Part shown: positions 1 to 8,617 of the stretch, in pieces
Position numbering within the stretch: the first letter of the stretch is position 1
How the letters are laid out: every line of letters begins with the position of its first letter
Source: Myxococcota bacterium
Lineage (GTDB): Bacteria > Myxococcota_A > UBA796 > JAJRTE01
Length of the DNA: 56,523 bases
Assembly: GCA_024278455.1 (NCBI GenBank)
Contig: JAJRTE010000166.1
Coordinates: 1-56,523 of the forward strand
Reading direction: 5' to 3'
Notes under the pieces: model-generated
The model's input: the letters and a program-made list of their open reading frames with translations, nothing else
What the model was told of the DNA's origin: nothing
The model's database searches: none
Position numbers and translations under genes: made by a program

Positions 1-383
1 CGCCGGGCTTCCGCCTCCTCACGCTCGAAAAGGTACCCTATCGCATCCCCCATGTGCCGACTCCGGCCCAAGACGTGCAACACGGCCGTCTCTTCCCGGT
101 ATGCCAAGTCCTGCACACTGACAATATACACCGGCAATCGCTCGGGGGAGAATCGGTCCTTGACGCTCTTTCGCCGAGGGCTCCGGTTCCCTTCCCTGGG
201 CCGGCCCCGGTAATGGCTGCAGACCAGGAAGTCGAAGGTCCCCGGCTCGGGGCCTTCCGAGCCCTTCTTCCATGGTCGCTGGCAGCAGACCACGCACGTC
301 TTCTCTGGGTGCAGGGTCAGCCCGTACCCGGCAAACCGTTTGTGCAACGAGCGCCGCGCCGCCGGCGCTGGAAGAAACCGCTT
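1..383 (-). pseudogene. Remnant of group II intron reverse transcriptase/maturase, joined to unrecognised sequence; runs off the left edge
   Basis: Reading the minus strand from about 347 down to 153 gives a stretch typical of the region after the catalytic core of group II intron RTs: RFAGYGLTLHPEKT, then PGTFDFL, then a basic run ending KSVKDR. The frame is closed upstream by a TAG at 384-386, and the YADD catalytic core is absent, so this is a fragment and not a working enzyme. Downstream (152 to 1) the same frame stays open but no longer looks like a maturase. It reads LPVYIVSVQDLAYREETAVL and onward, which I do not recognise. The RT similarity is recognised by eye from known family motifs; that the two parts form a chimera is inference. 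No ATG start is visible; TTG at 345-347 is the only early candidate. Confidence 0.5.
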
Positions 384-494
384 CTACTCCCCCACTGTAT
401 GGCGACATAATAAGGTGCGCGGCCAGGCGGCACGCTGGAGATTCCACGCACAAGGCGGAGGGGACATGGCACCGGGGAGTGCCTGCCCCCCGGA

Positions 495-1514
495 ATGGAT
501 GAAGGCATGGACGGCGAGGACAGGACGAGGATGGCCCGTTGGATACAAGAACGGGTCCGTGAACACCTCGAGGATACCCACTCCGAACTCAAGCCCGCGG
601 TGATGAGGCGCGCGGTGAAGCGCATAGGCCTCCACATCCTGGGCAACTGGTGCATGGCGTGGGATCCCGTTCATCTCGGGAGCTTTCGCGCCGCCATGGT
701 CGTGGAGGCATCCGTGCGCGACTACGTCGGGCCGCTGATCGACGTGGCGGTCGAGCACCTCTTCCACGGCCACACCATCCCGGTCCAACGGGTACTCGTC
801 CTGATCGACCAGGCATCAAGCGCGTCGCTCGGAAAGTGTGTCTGCCGCGCGTCCGGCGTCACCTCGGACCTCGAGCGGGATGGCGAGACCTACATGATCG
901 CCGAGGATGATGTGGTCGAGGAGCACCTGGAGAGACTGCTGGAAGCCTACGACCGGGTGGACCGCGCCCGCCGGGAGGGCAGCACGCCGATCGAGGAGAC
1001 TGCACCCCTTTTCCTCGACGCACTCGACGCCGCTCGAGAAGCCTCCGGCTCGCCACGCTCCCGGCTCGGCCTGGTTTTCGAGCGCACCTACCCCTACTGG
1101 GAGCTGCTGCTCGAGCATGAGAACTTCACGCCGCGCTGGCGGCGCAACATGGCCCAGCACCACAAGGCTCTGCCCATCCACAGGGACCTTCTCACGCCCC
1201 TGGTCCTCGCCCACTACCATGTCAGAGGCGCTGTCTTCACCGGGATGGAGGTGGTCAACGAGGCCTACTGCGTCTGTACCTGTCCCGGCCCGGAAAACGA
1301 CGAAGGATGCAGCCTGGTCAACTGGCACTACTTCTCGAGGCTGGACCACGCACTCTACCCCAACCGGGATGACTTTTTCGGGCAGCGTCGCGGTCCGGCC
1401 GGGGAGCCGCTGCCATGCAACCGTTTCGAGGCCCGCAAGTCCCGTCCATGCCTCGGCTGCGGCTGCGAGCACGAACCGCCGCAGGCCGACGGCCCACCCG
1501 GCCGCGATGGATAG
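495..1514 (+). CDS. Unrecognised Cys-rich soluble protein (339 aa)
   Basis: I do not recognise this family. The protein has no signal peptide or membrane segment and is rich in acidic and basic helices. Cysteines cluster in three places: GKCVCRAS near residue 113, a dense YCVCTCPG...GC group near 257-273, and a C-terminal LGCGCEHE group after PCNRFEARKSRPC. That spacing suggests metal or Fe-S cluster binding, but no standard ferredoxin motif is present, so this is only inference. Coding character (third-position GC, acidic and aromatic runs) supports a real gene. The start is ATG 495; an in-frame ATG at 507 follows a GAAGG and is an alternative. It converges with recA, whose stop is 24 bases beyond this gene's stop. 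Confidence 0.7.
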   Translation: MDEGMDGEDRTRMARWIQERVREHLEDTHSELKPAVMRRAVKRIGLHILGNWCMAWDPVHLGSFRAAMVVEASVRDYVGPLIDVAVEHLFHGHTIPVQRVLVLIDQASSASLGKCVCRASGVTSDLERDGETYMIAEDDVVEEHLERLLEAYDRVDRARREGSTPIEETAPLFLDALDAAREASGSPRSRLGLVFERTYPYWELLLEHENFTPRWRRNMAQHHKALPIHRDLLTPLVLAHYHVRGAVFTGMEVVNEAYCVCTCPGPENDEGCSLVNWHYFSRLDHALYPNRDDFFGQRRGPAGEPLPCNRFEARKSRPCLGCGCEHEPPQADGPPGRDG

Positions 1515-1538
1515 TCCCGGCGTGGGGCGGGCAGGTCG

Positions 1539-2615
1539 CTATGCCCCGTCTTCCGCCAGCTTGCCGGCCGGGGAGCCGACGTGGATCTTGTAGTTCGCCA
1601 GGATGGCCTGCCGGAGTTCATCGAACACCTCCGGGTGCTCCTCCACGAATCGCTTCGCGTTCTCCCGCCCCTGGCCGATACGTTCGTCCTTGTAGGAGTA
1701 CCACGACCCGGACTTCTGGATGAGCCCGAGTTCGGCACCCATGTCCACGATCTCACCCGGCTGGCTCGTGCCCTTGCCGTAGAGAATGTCGAACTCCGCC
1801 TCCCGGAACGGCGGCGCGAGCTTGTTCTTGACCACCTTGACTCGAGTCCGGTTGCCCACGATCTCGCTGCCCGACTTGATGGCCCCGATACGCCGAATGT
1901 CCAGCCGGACCGACGAGTAGAACTTGAGCGCGTTGCCCCCGGTGGTGGTCTCGGGGTTTCCGAACATCACGCCGATCTTCATCCGGATTTGGTTGATGAA
2001 CATCACGATGCAGTTGGACTTGTGGATGGTAGCAGCGAGCTTCCGGAGAGCCTGGCTCATCAGCCGGGCCTGAAGGCCCATGTGGCTGTCCCCCATTTCT
2101 CCCTCGAGTTCCGCCTTGGGCACGAGGGCCGCCACGGAATCGATCACAATGATGGTCACGGCACCGGATCGGACGAGCATGTCGCAGATCTCGAGGGCCT
2201 GTTCCCCGTAATCCGGCTGGGACACGAGCAGGTCGTCCACGTCCACTTGCAGAGACTTGGCGTACTGGGGGTCCAGCGCATGTTCGGCGTCGATGAACGC
2301 CGCGATACCGCCGGTCTTCTGTGCCTGCGCGACGGTCTGGAGGGCGAGCGTGGTCTTGCCCGAGGATTCCGGGCCGTAAACCTCGACGATGCGCCCCAGC
2401 GGGAGGCCACCGGTGCCCAGCGCGATGTCCACGCCCAGCGACCCGGTGGAGACCGTCTGGACCTCGACCGTCTTGCCCTGTTTGCCGAGACGCATGATCG
2501 AGCCCTTCCCGAATTGTCGCTCGATCGTCCCCACCGCCAGGTCGATGGCCTTGTTGCGTTCACTGGCGGCAGTCGCCGCTTTCCCGTTCCGTTGTGCTTT
2601 CCGTTGCTCTTTCAA
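1539..2615 (-). CDS. recA: Recombinase RecA
   Basis: A 358-residue RecA, close to the usual length. It catalyses ATP-dependent strand exchange and LexA co-cleavage in the cytoplasm. Visible landmarks are the Walker A loop GPESSGKTT, the Walker B strand [10 protein letters not shown], and the MAW-like N-terminal region [10 protein letters not shown]. The DNA-binding loop L1 region is [10 protein letters not shown] and loop L2 lies around [10 protein letters not shown] and [12 protein letters not shown]. The start appears to be TTG at 2613-2615, preceded by AGGAAAA, since no ATG fits the N-terminus. It lies 101 bases downstream of cinA on the same strand, an association seen in many bacteria. 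I found no convincing LexA box of the E. coli or Gram-positive type in that gap, so control may come from the cinA promoter or a divergent operator. Confidence 0.97.
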   Translation of the reverse strand: MKEQRKAQRNGKAATAASERNKAIDLAVGTIERQFGKGSIMRLGKQGKTVEVQTVSTGSLGVDIALGTGGLPLGRIVEVYGPESSGKTTLALQTVAQAQKTGGIAAFIDAEHALDPQYAKSLQVDVDDLLVSQPDYGEQALEICDMLVRSGAVTIIVIDSVAALVPKAELEGEMGDSHMGLQARLMSQALRKLAATIHKSNCIVMFINQIRMKIGVMFGNPETTTGGNALKFYSSVRLDIRRIGAIKSGSEIVGNRTRVKVVKNKLAPPFREAEFDILYGKGTSQPGEIVDMGAELGLIQKSGSWYSYKDERIGQGRENAKRFVEEHPEVFDELRQAILANYKIHVGSPAGKLAEDGA

Positions 2616-2716
2616 GGTGGTTTTCCTGCCGATTGCGGGTGAATGCCTTGGCGTACCGGTCGGTCGTCACGGGCTCCGTGGCTGCTCCCGGACCCCGGCC
2701 GGGCAATGTCCTCCCA

Positions 2717-3988
2717 TCATACTGGTTCCGGCGAGATGTTCAACCGTTTGCGGCGGAGAAGATCGAGAGCGGCCCACGCGGCAAATCGCCTGATCCGGTC
2801 GCGATCGCCGAAGAAGCGCCGGTGCTCGACGACGGTACCCTCCCCGGAGTCCACGGCGACATACACCGTGCCCACAGGTTTCCCGGCCGTGCCCCCCGAA
2901 GGCCCGGCAATGCCCGTGATCGCCATCGCCCACGTGCTCCCCAACCGCTTCCTGGCGCCTCGAGCCATCGCCCCGGCCACCGGCTCGCTGACCGCGCCGA
3001 ACCGCACGATCGACGCCCCATCCACGCCGAGCATGCCGGTCTTGACCGCATTGGCGTAGGCGACCACGCTGCCGAGGAACGTCCGGGACGCACCCGGGAC
3101 ACTGGTCAAAACCGACGCCAACAGGCCGCCGGTACACGACTCGGCGGTCGCAACGGTTTCTCCTCGCGCCTCGAGCAGGTTCAACACGACTTCCGGCAGG
3201 CCCCGTTCCCCGACCGTGAAAACCGCATGTCCCAGCCGGTCGCACACAAGGCGCTCGAGCCGGGTCATCTCCGCTTCTCCGGTCGGGTCGCCCGGAGCGA
3301 ACCCCGCAAGCACCAACCGCACGTGGACCTCGGGCATGGCCGCCCGGTACTGTATCCGCAACCTGCCCGGCGGACGGACGCCCAGGTCCTCGAGCAGCAT
3401 GCCGATTCGGGATTCTCCCAGTCCAAAGGTCTTGATGCTGCGGATTCTGGCCAACCGCGCCTCGAGACGGCTCCGCATGTCCGGCAACACGAGACGGTCG
3501 AACATGGCACGCAGTTCGTGCGGAACGCCGGGGAGAAAGTAGAGGCGGCAACGGCCTTCGTCGATATAGAACCCGGTCGCGGTCCCGCGGCGGTTCTCCA
3601 GGAGCGTGGCGCCTTCCGGCAACCGTGCCTGCCGCGCATTGTTGGGGGGCATCGTGCGCCCCATCCCCGCGAAGATGGCGCGAGCGTGTTCGAGCGCTTC
3701 GTCGTACAGCACGACCGGGCGGCCGAACGCTCTAGCCGCGGCCTGCGCGGTGAGGTCGTCGTTGGTGGGCCCCAGTCCGCCGCACACCACCACCGCGTCG
3801 CTGCAACGGGAAGCCTCGCACAACGCTTCCCGGATGGCGCCCGGGTCGTCCCCGACGGATGTGTGCCGCGCCACCTGCAGCCCCGACACGAACAGCCGGT
3901 CCGAGATCCAGGCCGAATGGGTATCGACGATCCGGCCTTCTATCAGCTCGTCCCCGATGGTGAGAATCTCGACACCCGTCGCCGCCAT
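2717..3988 (-). CDS. cinA: CinA family protein (competence/damage-inducible; NMN deamidase-type)
   Basis: 423 residues, matching full-length CinA. The N-terminal MoCF-like domain shows EILTIGDELIEG, then GGLGPTNDDLT, RGTATGF and FLPGVPHEL. The C-terminal NMN amidohydrolase domain shows ATAESCTGGLLAS (catalytic Ser region), YANAVKT, VSEPVAGAMA and ITGIAGPSGGTAGKPVG. Known family activities are ADP-ribose pyrophosphatase and pyridine-nucleotide salvage by NMN deamidation. I chose ATG at 3986-3988 over upstream in-frame starts because GAAGGAGG sits seven bases before it. The open frame extends upstream to 4093 without family similarity. It is followed on the same strand by recA and is probably co-transcribed with it. 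Confidence 0.95.
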   Translation of the reverse strand: MAATGVEILTIGDELIEGRIVDTHSAWISDRLFVSGLQVARHTSVGDDPGAIREALCEASRCSDAVVVCGGLGPTNDDLTAQAAARAFGRPVVLYDEALEHARAIFAGMGRTMPPNNARQARLPEGATLLENRRGTATGFYIDEGRCRLYFLPGVPHELRAMFDRLVLPDMRSRLEARLARIRSIKTFGLGESRIGMLLEDLGVRPPGRLRIQYRAAMPEVHVRLVLAGFAPGDPTGEAEMTRLERLVCDRLGHAVFTVGERGLPEVVLNLLEARGETVATAESCTGGLLASVLTSVPGASRTFLGSVVAYANAVKTGMLGVDGASIVRFGAVSEPVAGAMARGARKRLGSTWAMAITGIAGPSGGTAGKPVGTVYVAVDSGEGTVVEHRRFFGDRDRIRRFAAWAALDLLRRKRLNISPEPV

Positions 3989-4215
3989 TTGGCCTCCTTC
4001 GAGCAGTCGTCCCTGCATGACGGTCACCGGCCAGCCGATCGATGCCTGCGGGCGCATCCGCCATTGGACGGCGCCCCGCCGGCAGCGCGCCACGGTCGCA
4101 TGGCCACGCGGTGACCCGCGGCGCGCCGAGCTGGCGCTGGTTGTGGAAATGGATTATACGGGATTCCGGCGAGAAGGCGAGGGCTCGAGAAGCAACGGCG
4201 AGGAACGGGCGGGGT

Positions 4216-6873
4216 TCAGGGCGCGAGCGTCCACGTCACTTCGATCGTGGTTTCGCCGCTGCCAGAGGGGAAGACCCAGCGCTCCACGCGGCTCGTCCAG
4301 CAGGCCAACATGGTGTCGTCGCCGAGGTCGCCATCATGCCTGGTTGGCGAGACCGACACCACCTTGCCGTCCTTGCCCAGGACGATGGTCAGGGTGAGCT
4401 TGCCCCGGCTCTCGGGATTACGGCCCAGCGCACTGGCGTAGCAGGCTTCGAGGGACGCGGCATGGGCCTCGAGGAACGCGCGCACATCGGCTTCGCCCAG
4501 GGCTCCCTTCACACGAAGCGTATCGATCTCCACCTCAACGCCTGAATCGAACGCGACATCCTTGCGCTCGCCGCTGGTTTCCTTTTTGGCTTCCGCCCGG
4601 CCCTCGGAGTCATCGTCCTCGTTCTCCACCGACTTCCCGACCTGGGACGAGGCGTACCCGCTCGCGAGTTCGTCCATCGCCGGGACCGGCGCCAACTCCG
4701 TGGACACCTGCGGTGCCGCAGGAGAGACCTTCCGCTTCGTCCGGCCATGGGAAGTACCTCGCATGCTCCGCCGCACGGCAGTGGTCTGGACCGCCCCCAT
4801 ACCGCCGCCCCCCAACGACCCGCCAACGGCCGCGTTCGACACGCCTTCGGGCAGGGGAAGAGGCTGTACCACGGTCTCTGACGCATCCCCGTCGGTCCGT
4901 ACCAGGCTATCGATAGCCACGAACGATGTGTATGCGGTCAAGAGGTGGTAGTCCAGGCCGAGGTCCGTGATTTCTTCGACTCGCTGCCCGGATTCCTGAA
5001 GCTGGTTGTAGTCTCCGAGCGTTGCAATGCGGTGGCGAGCCCAGAGGTAGCGCAAGGCCGCGTTGCTGGGCATGGGTGCGAACTCGCCCACGTCGAATGT
5101 CCGTTCATAGGCCGCGCGACCGGCGAAGCCGCTGACCGTGATGGTGCCTCGAGCCGTTCCACGCCACTTTCCGAAGACGATCACCGGGCGTTCGGCCAGC
5201 ACGTCGGGGATGGACGGCGGTTCCACGTCGTAGGCCTCGAATCCGTCGAATGCCACTTCGATGTCGGTGAGTACGGGGTTCTGGATGTAGGTGCGGAACG
5301 CCTCGGCCGTGGCTGGCGCAGCGCCCGGCTCGGTCACCACGAAGGGCTCTCCCAGCCCGACTCGAGCCATCCCCTCGATGAGGTACCGGTTGACGCTGGA
5401 GCCGATTCCGAAGGCGAACAGGTTGGCATCGCCGAGACGCTGGCGAATGAGGTCGAACGCCTTCGTCTCGATGCTCACGTAGCCATCCGTGATCACGACG
5501 ATGGAACGGGAGAACCCCTCGGCGCTCGGCATGTCGAACGCCCGCTGTAGGGCCGGGAGGAGTTCCGTGCCGCCGCCCCCACGCTGGTGGTCGATGACGT
5601 TGATGGCCTTGCGGATGTTCTCCTTCGTCGCAGGGACGGACCGGGGAGCCATGGTTACGCTTCGACCCGCGAAAAGGATGACATTGAACCGTTCTTCCGG
5701 GCTCAACCGGCCAATGAGGTCCTTGAGCAGCTTCTTGGAGATGTTGAGCGGATAGCCGGACATGGACCCGGACACATCGACGATGAACACGTACTCTCGA
5801 AGCACCACGAGGTCATCCTCGACTCGAGCCGGTGGCTGATTGATGAGGAGGAAGAAGTTCTCCTTCTCGCCCTGGTACAGCAAAAGGCCTGATTGCACGC
5901 GGTTGCCGGCGAGGCGATAGCGGAGGATGACGTCACGGTTGCCCCCCGACTGCTCGGACTCGTCGAGGGTCAGCACGGCCCTCGAGGCGCTTTCGTATTG
6001 GATGTGGACCTTGTGGGTCGGCACCGCCATCTCCTGGATGGGCATGCCGGCGTCCAGGGTCGCGGTGATGTCGAAGGCGTAGGTGGGCTTCTGTCCCTCG
6101 GTGAGGTAGGGGTTCTGGACCCAGCGCTCGGTGTCCGGCGCGCCTTCGGCCGGCGTGTTGGAGTATCTCGGTCCCACGACCGTCGGATAGACGAACTCGT
6201 AGATGCCGGCAGTGGGCACCAACAATTCGGTGTAGCGAAGCTCCACGCGGATTTCGTCCCCCGGCAGTATGTTGGCCACGTTCATCTGAAACACGTTCGG
6301 CCGTTCCTGCTCCAGCAACGACGCGCTCTTGCCCTGGGCCTTGGCCGTCTCGTAGGCCTCTCTCGCCTCCGCCCGCTTCTGGATCTGGGCAACGATAGTG
6401 CGCTCGCCGATAGTCATCTTCATGCCGTAGACCGCGGCCCGGGTCGACCCCGGGAACACGTAGACGGCCTCGATCGGATGATCGCCCTCGTTCGAGTACA
6501 CCTGGGTGACCGTCACGTCCGCGATGACTCCGGCGATAGCCACGTCGGCGCTGGTGGCTTTCAGGGGAAGGCGATCCGTGCTCGAGTCTCCCCCCGGAAT
6601 GAAGAAGTAGGGAGACAGCGTGCGATCGTCGCCCGCCATGGGTTTCGTGGCGGTCATCTTGTCGGAAAAGTCGGTCAGGGCCACCCGGCCCTCCGGGGAA
6701 GAGGTTTCTCCCGGGGCGAGCGTGATGGTCGATCCGGCCGGCAGCAGGACCCCGGAGCCGGCTTCGGCGGGCGCCGGGAGGCCGAGCGAGCCCGTGCCGG
6801 CCAGGGCGATGAGAGCCACCGCCACCTGGAAACAGCGCTCGAGGACAGTCGTGGAAGTTCGTGCCTGGTTCAT
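4216..6873 (-). CDS. Secreted VIT/vWA domain protein with C-terminal AgmX/PglI-type domain
   Basis: 885 residues. It begins with a signal peptide or N-terminal anchor (hydrophobic residues 16-30, then APAEAG). A VIT (inter-alpha-trypsin) domain spans about 100-230 (SADVAIAGVIADVTVTQVYS, RAEAREAYETAKAQGK). A von Willebrand A domain starts near 355 with an intact MIDAS motif, D366-x-S368-x-S370, which is expected to bind a divalent metal and a protein ligand. A charged linker follows. The last 86 residues (800-885) form an AgmX/PglI C-terminal-type domain with EACYASALGRNP, Cys811, Cys858 and ERWVFP. The same domain ends the GltG-like protein at 41876-43246. The likely site is the periplasm or cell surface. 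The start has GAGGTG nearby. The gene precedes cinA with a 227-base gap. Its function is unknown; an adhesive or envelope-scaffold role is inference. Confidence 0.88.
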   Translation of the reverse strand: MNQARTSTTVLERCFQVAVALIALAGTGSLGLPAPAEAGSGVLLPAGSTITLAPGETSSPEGRVALTDFSDKMTATKPMAGDDRTLSPYFFIPGGDSSTDRLPLKATSADVAIAGVIADVTVTQVYSNEGDHPIEAVYVFPGSTRAAVYGMKMTIGERTIVAQIQKRAEAREAYETAKAQGKSASLLEQERPNVFQMNVANILPGDEIRVELRYTELLVPTAGIYEFVYPTVVGPRYSNTPAEGAPDTERWVQNPYLTEGQKPTYAFDITATLDAGMPIQEMAVPTHKVHIQYESASRAVLTLDESEQSGGNRDVILRYRLAGNRVQSGLLLYQGEKENFFLLINQPPARVEDDLVVLREYVFIVDVSGSMSGYPLNISKKLLKDLIGRLSPEERFNVILFAGRSVTMAPRSVPATKENIRKAINVIDHQRGGGGTELLPALQRAFDMPSAEGFSRSIVVITDGYVSIETKAFDLIRQRLGDANLFAFGIGSSVNRYLIEGMARVGLGEPFVVTEPGAAPATAEAFRTYIQNPVLTDIEVAFDGFEAYDVEPPSIPDVLAERPVIVFGKWRGTARGTITVSGFAGRAAYERTFDVGEFAPMPSNAALRYLWARHRIATLGDYNQLQESGQRVEEITDLGLDYHLLTAYTSFVAIDSLVRTDGDASETVVQPLPLPEGVSNAAVGGSLGGGGMGAVQTTAVRRSMRGTSHGRTKRKVSPAAPQVSTELAPVPAMDELASGYASSQVGKSVENEDDDSEGRAEAKKETSGERKDVAFDSGVEVEIDTLRVKGALGEADVRAFLEAHAASLEACYASALGRNPESRGKLTLTIVLGKDGKVVSVSPTRHDGDLGDDTMLACWTSRVERWVFPSGSGETTIEVTWTLAP

Positions 6874-7159
6874 GATGTCACCTCATTCGATGAGAAGCCA
6901 ACCTGCGTGTATCGCGTTCAAGGTTTGCCCGCGGGATTCAATGGGAGTGGACAACGGGCGGAAGGATTTGTTCCGGACTATTTCGGCGCGATTCGTGATT
7001 GCCGCGGAGCGTCTGGATTCACCATTCACGGGAGGCCTCGTCATGGCGCGCGGTCTCGCGCTTGGTCGAGGTCGCAGCGGAACAACCGGAGTAACCGCAC
7101 CGGCTGGACATCCCCGCGATACCCGGACAGCGGGCACGTCTCGTATCGCGCCACGCACG
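6874..7159. other. Divergent intergenic region, no gene seen
   Basis: This lies between the minus-strand VIT protein start and the plus-strand RskA-like gene. Open frames crossing it are extensions of other genes or antisense shadows with no domain sense. It should hold the promoters for both flanking genes. Only the plus-strand one (7160-7188) could be proposed with any confidence. Confidence 0.5.
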
Positions 7160-7188
7160 TTGACGTCAGCATGCGCCTGTGCTACCGT
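7160..7188 (+). promoter_or_regulatory. Candidate sigma70-type promoter for the RskA-like gene
   Basis: TTGACG at 7160-7165 and TACCGT at 7183-7188, separated by 17 bases, placed 42 bases before the ATG at 7231. The -35 matches 5 of 6 positions and the -10 only 3 of 6, so this is a plausible but weak prediction. Confidence 0.35.
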
Positions 7189-7230
7189 GCTGTCAAGGTC
7201 CAGAAACAAACTCCTGAGCGTGAGCACCTC

Positions 7231-7890
7231 ATGCCGGAACGGCCTTTCCCTCCAGGCAGAGCGCGGGACGAGAACGATCCCCCCGTATCCCGGGTGGACC
7301 GGCCCGGGATCGGTTCGCGCGTCCTGCTGGTGGTGGCGATATCGACAGCGCTGCTGTTCGCCGGTCTGTTCTTCCATCAGAAACGCCTGGTCGTGCAGCA
7401 GGCCGGCACGATCGCGGTGTCGGACCAGCGCTGTGCCGCTGAAGCTGCCCAGGCGCGACGGTGGGAGACGTTGGTCTTCCAGCGGCAGAAGGAACTGCGC
7501 AGGGCCAACGCCCTCGTGGGATTCATGGCGGATCCATCGACCCTGCACTGCCCGCTGCGCGGCAAGGACGCGAGCGGCCAGGTTTTCGTCGCCGCGGACA
7601 CCAGCCGACTGGCCTTGTTCGCATTCGGGCTTCCCGAGCCGGGGGAAGGCGCCCGCTACCAGGCGTGGAGCAGGCTGGGAAGCGACGTCAGCAGCATCGG
7701 CGTTCTCTCCGCGGATGCCGAGGGGGTTCGAACCCTGTTCGCCGCTCTACCGGCGGCTTCGACTCGTTTGATCTACGTGTCCCTCGAGACCGGCGAGGCG
7801 ACAGCGCCCCCCGGTGAAATCGTCTTGCAGGGAGAATGCCTGCCCCGCAACGACACCCCGCCCGGCCACGATCCGGTTTTCACTCGCTGA
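7231..7890 (+). CDS. RskA-like (anti-sigma-K C-terminal domain) membrane protein
   Basis: 219 residues. A basic, proline-rich N-terminus of about 28 residues is followed by one membrane segment (about 29-47, VLLVVAISTALLFAGLFF), a short coiled region (RRWETLVFQRQKELRRANAL), then an extracytoplasmic domain. The latter resembles the C-terminal domain of anti-sigma-K factors, with FMADPSTLHCPLRG, RLALFAFGLPEPGEGARYQA and SIGVLSADAEG. In the family that domain is the outside sensor half of a sigma-factor regulator. Here the cytoplasmic part is too short for a zinc-binding anti-sigma domain and no ECF sigma gene is adjacent, so regulation of a sigma factor is not shown. The start is ATG 7231; the much longer open frame upstream runs antisense through the VIT gene. 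Confidence 0.75.
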   Translation: MPERPFPPGRARDENDPPVSRVDRPGIGSRVLLVVAISTALLFAGLFFHQKRLVVQQAGTIAVSDQRCAAEAAQARRWETLVFQRQKELRRANALVGFMADPSTLHCPLRGKDASGQVFVAADTSRLALFAFGLPEPGEGARYQAWSRLGSDVSSIGVLSADAEGVRTLFAALPAASTRLIYVSLETGEATAPPGEIVLQGECLPRNDTPPGHDPVFTR

Positions 7891-8202
7891 CAGACGGCGC
7901 CCGAAGGCCTGTGCCTCGAGCGGCTTTTGCCATCAGGCGCTTCGCCGCTTTCGCGGAGGCGCTCCACCTCGGCGCCATCTCGAGTGTTCCAGGAGAAGTC
8001 CCCCCATTTGACGACCGGACCGCCAGCGGCCGCGCCTCGAGGAACCCAGGTTGAGCGAGTGAACATGAGGGGCACGAACGGGGACTTGGTGTCCCCGCCC
8101 AGTGCTTCGCGCCGCCGTGCCCCATCCCCTGATCTGGTCAGATCCCAATCTGGGGTCAGCGACGTGGGCGCCGTGCTCGCGTTTTCCCGCTTGATCTCCC
8201 AG
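7891..8202. other. Intergenic region, no convincing gene
   Basis: Several overlapping open frames on both strands have arginine- and serine-rich, low-sense translations and no domain motifs. The only structured element I see is the short inverted-repeat element at 8129-8159. A promoter for the next gene is proposed at 8203-8231. Confidence 0.5.
8129..8159. repeat. Short REP-like inverted-repeat element
   Basis: The 31-base stretch contains GATCTG-GT-CAGATC (8131-8144), a near-perfect palindrome, followed by TCCC-AATC-TGGGG, a second small stem. On the minus strand it begins CTGACCCCAGATTGGGATCT, a type of motif I recall as scattered through many genomes near REP-type or transposase remnants. 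Only one copy was noticed in this window, so repeat status rests on the motif and not on recurrence here. Confidence 0.35.
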
Positions 8203-8231
8203 TGGAAACTGCCGTTTTTTCAGCATATAGT
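8203..8231 (+). promoter_or_regulatory. Candidate sigma70-type promoter for the zinc-ribbon gene
   Basis: TGGAAA at 8203-8208 (4 of 6) and TATAGT at 8226-8231 (5 of 6), separated by 17 bases. It lies 159 bases before the ATG at 8391, leaving a long untranslated leader of unknown role. The -10 is one of the better ones in the window. Confidence 0.35.
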
Positions 8232-8390
8232 GTGCGATCGGCGGATGGCGTCATGGGCCGGGAGGCGCCGGGGGCCCTCCGGGTCCCACGAAGGGATGAA
8301 CGGGGTGCCGGCTGCGACCCGGACCCATCTCGCCGAGAAACAGGACCGGTGGCAGCAGTCTGCCGCCGCTTGGTGAAGGCAGGTGCAGCG

Positions 8391-8585
8391 ATGCCTGGCA
8401 AGTACGTGTGCCCCATCTGCGGGCGCGAGGTGGACGACGCCATCATTCCGTTCCACAAGCGGGTGGAGCAGCAGATCCTGGAGCGCATTCGCAAGACGCA
8501 CCCGCGGTGGATCGAGCCGGACGGCACGAGTCCGAAGTGCGTGGACTACTACAAGGCACTCATCGAGAACAAGAGGCTTCGGTGA
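8391..8585 (+). CDS. Small zinc-ribbon protein (64 aa)
   Basis: A 64-residue protein with YVCPICGREVDD near the N-terminus and SPKCVDYYKAL near the C-terminus. One CxxC knuckle plus a later Cys, with His32-type residues in FHKRVEQQI, suggest a zinc-binding mini-domain. The ATG at 8391 follows GAAGGCAGG about ten bases upstream; the in-frame extension back to 8202 has no sense. It ends 32 bases before the subtilase start and is probably co-transcribed with it. I do not know its function; it could be a partner or regulator of that protease by position only. Confidence 0.7.
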   Translation: MPGKYVCPICGREVDDAIIPFHKRVEQQILERIRKTHPRWIEPDGTSPKCVDYYKALIENKRLR

Positions 8586-8617
8586 AGGCGGAGGGGGCTC
8601 AGCGGGAGTCACGTGAC

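Noticed and set aside
2616..2716. A LexA (SOS) operator before recA
   Set aside because: No CTGT-N8-ACAG or GAAC-N4-GTTC type box could be found; lineage-specific boxes cannot be excluded.
2594..4114. A 506-codon plus-strand frame over cinA
   Set aside because: Antisense to cinA, which has full family motifs and a good ribosome site.
5893..7890. A 665-codon plus-strand frame through the VIT gene
   Set aside because: It is antisense to a well-supported VIT/vWA gene; only its last 219 codons, from ATG 7231, have protein character.
8202..8222. CAGT-GGAA-ACTG followed by six T as an intrinsic terminator
   Set aside because: The stem is just four base pairs, and the same bases fit a promoter -35 region with a good TATAGT downstream.
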